Shown here in pieces: positions 5,409-5,818 of a DNA stretch of 5,818 bases (its first letter is position 1; each line of letters starts with the position of its first letter). The position numbers were made by a program, and so were the translations under genes. This DNA is from Acidisarcina sp. (GTDB taxonomy: Bacteria > Acidobacteriota > Blastocatellia > Pyrinomonadales > Pyrinomonadaceae), in the NCBI GenBank assembly GCA_021155145.1, contig JAJNPX010000073.1, positions 1 to 5,818 on the forward strand, written 5' to 3'. Below the pieces are notes generated by a model. It was not told the DNA's origin, made no database searches, and worked only from the letters and a program-made list of their open reading frames with translations.

Positions 5409-5818
5409 ATGCTCGGCAAAAATATTCTTCGCAAGTTTGTATGCTCGTTCATGGCCTTTGCGGTCCTGAGCGTTTACTCGACGTGGGTGCTCGCACTGCC
5501 GAATACACTCACGGGTGAGATCACCGTGACTGGGCAGGTTACGGTTAACGGCCAAACGGCTGTTTCGAATTCGACGATAGTCTCGGGGAGCACGATCGTA
5601 ACTGGCTCTAACTCGAGCGCCATCGTTAGCCTCGGCAAGACTGGGCGCGTTGAGATCCTCGCGGATTCGAATCTCGTACTCAATTTCTCGGAAAACAGCA
5701 TCGTCGGCATCCTTTCTTCAGGAAAGGCCCGGGTCGCAAATGCGGCTGGTGTTGCTACCACCTTTACGACCAAGGATGCGACGGTGATCGCTGACGCCGG
5801 CCAGGCGAACAACTTCCT
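5409..5818 (+). CDS. Secreted FecR-like beta-rich protein, N-terminal part (runs off window)
   Basis: An open frame of 136 codons from the ATG at 5409 continues past the window end without a stop. Residues 1-29 form a classical signal peptide: basic start (KNILRK), a hydrophobic stretch VCSFMAFAVLSVY, and a likely cleavage after V-L-A29. The mature part is Val/Thr/Ser/Gly-rich with regular short beta strands: GEITVTGQVTVNGQ, then STIVSGSTIVTGSNSSAIV, then a LGKTGRVEILADSNLVLNF stretch and SSGKARV. This resembles the FecR-type domain, in which a 'G..V.tg.ns.a.l.l...g.i.l...s' repeat is typical. It has no transmembrane helix so far, so a periplasmic or exported surface role is expected; no partner sigma factor or TonB receptor is in view. 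A strong promoter, long leader and strong ribosome binding site suggest high expression. The FecR assignment is by pattern only. Confidence 0.8.
   Translation, partial: MLGKNILRKFVCSFMAFAVLSVYSTWVLALPNTLTGEITVTGQVTVNGQTAVSNSTIVSGSTIVTGSNSSAIVSLGKTGRVEILADSNLVLNFSENSIVGILSSGKARVANAAGVATTFTTKDATVIADAGQANNF

Noticed and set aside
5248..5469. 73-aa plus-strand frame starting almost at the predicted transcription start (possible leaderless ORF)
   Set aside because: No ribosome binding site; it overlaps the well-supported FecR-like gene start in another frame, and the sequence looks like translated leader. A leaderless peptide cannot be strictly excluded.
5474..5812. 112-aa minus-strand frame at the right edge
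   Set aside because: Antisense shadow of the FecR-like gene, which has a signal peptide, a strong ribosome binding site and a promoter.

Overview
The window looks like chromosomal DNA of a free-living, moderate-GC bacterium. The secreted FecR-like protein, the XylF-type lipoprotein and the long acidic NusA tail suggest Acidobacteriota (Blastocatellia-like), but this placement is an impression from protein style, not a computed result. No mobile element, CRISPR array, tRNA or rRNA was found. Nearly everything reads on the minus strand; one gene reads on the plus strand at the right edge.

Minus-strand block 1 (about 4962 down to 2501) is a small sugar-related operon. It holds a xylose-binding-protein-like lipoprotein (xylF), then a ROK-family sugar kinase 19 nt further on, then a 135-aa winged-helix-like protein of unknown function 13 nt after that. 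A sigma70-like promoter candidate and a good ribosome binding site precede xylF. The ABC permease and ATPase that XylF normally serves are not in the window.

Minus-strand block 2 (about 2500 down to 1) is the conserved rimP-nusA-infB operon: ribosome maturation factor, transcription elongation/termination factor, and the first 35 codons of translation initiation factor IF2. Two terminator-like hairpins with T-runs sit in it, one just before rimP and one between nusA and infB. Because NusA itself stimulates pausing and intrinsic termination, these are candidate autoregulatory attenuators.

The right end (4963-5408) is a 446-bp divergent intergenic region. It has a perfect TTGACA -35 element and a roughly 160-nt leader, rich in small hairpins, in front of a plus-strand gene. 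That gene encodes a signal-peptide-bearing, beta-rich FecR-like protein cut off by the window end. The rest of the region holds inverted repeats that could be operators. The core is ordinary housekeeping plus sugar uptake/phosphorylation. The least explained items are the operon hairpins, the structured leader and the unknown winged-helix protein.
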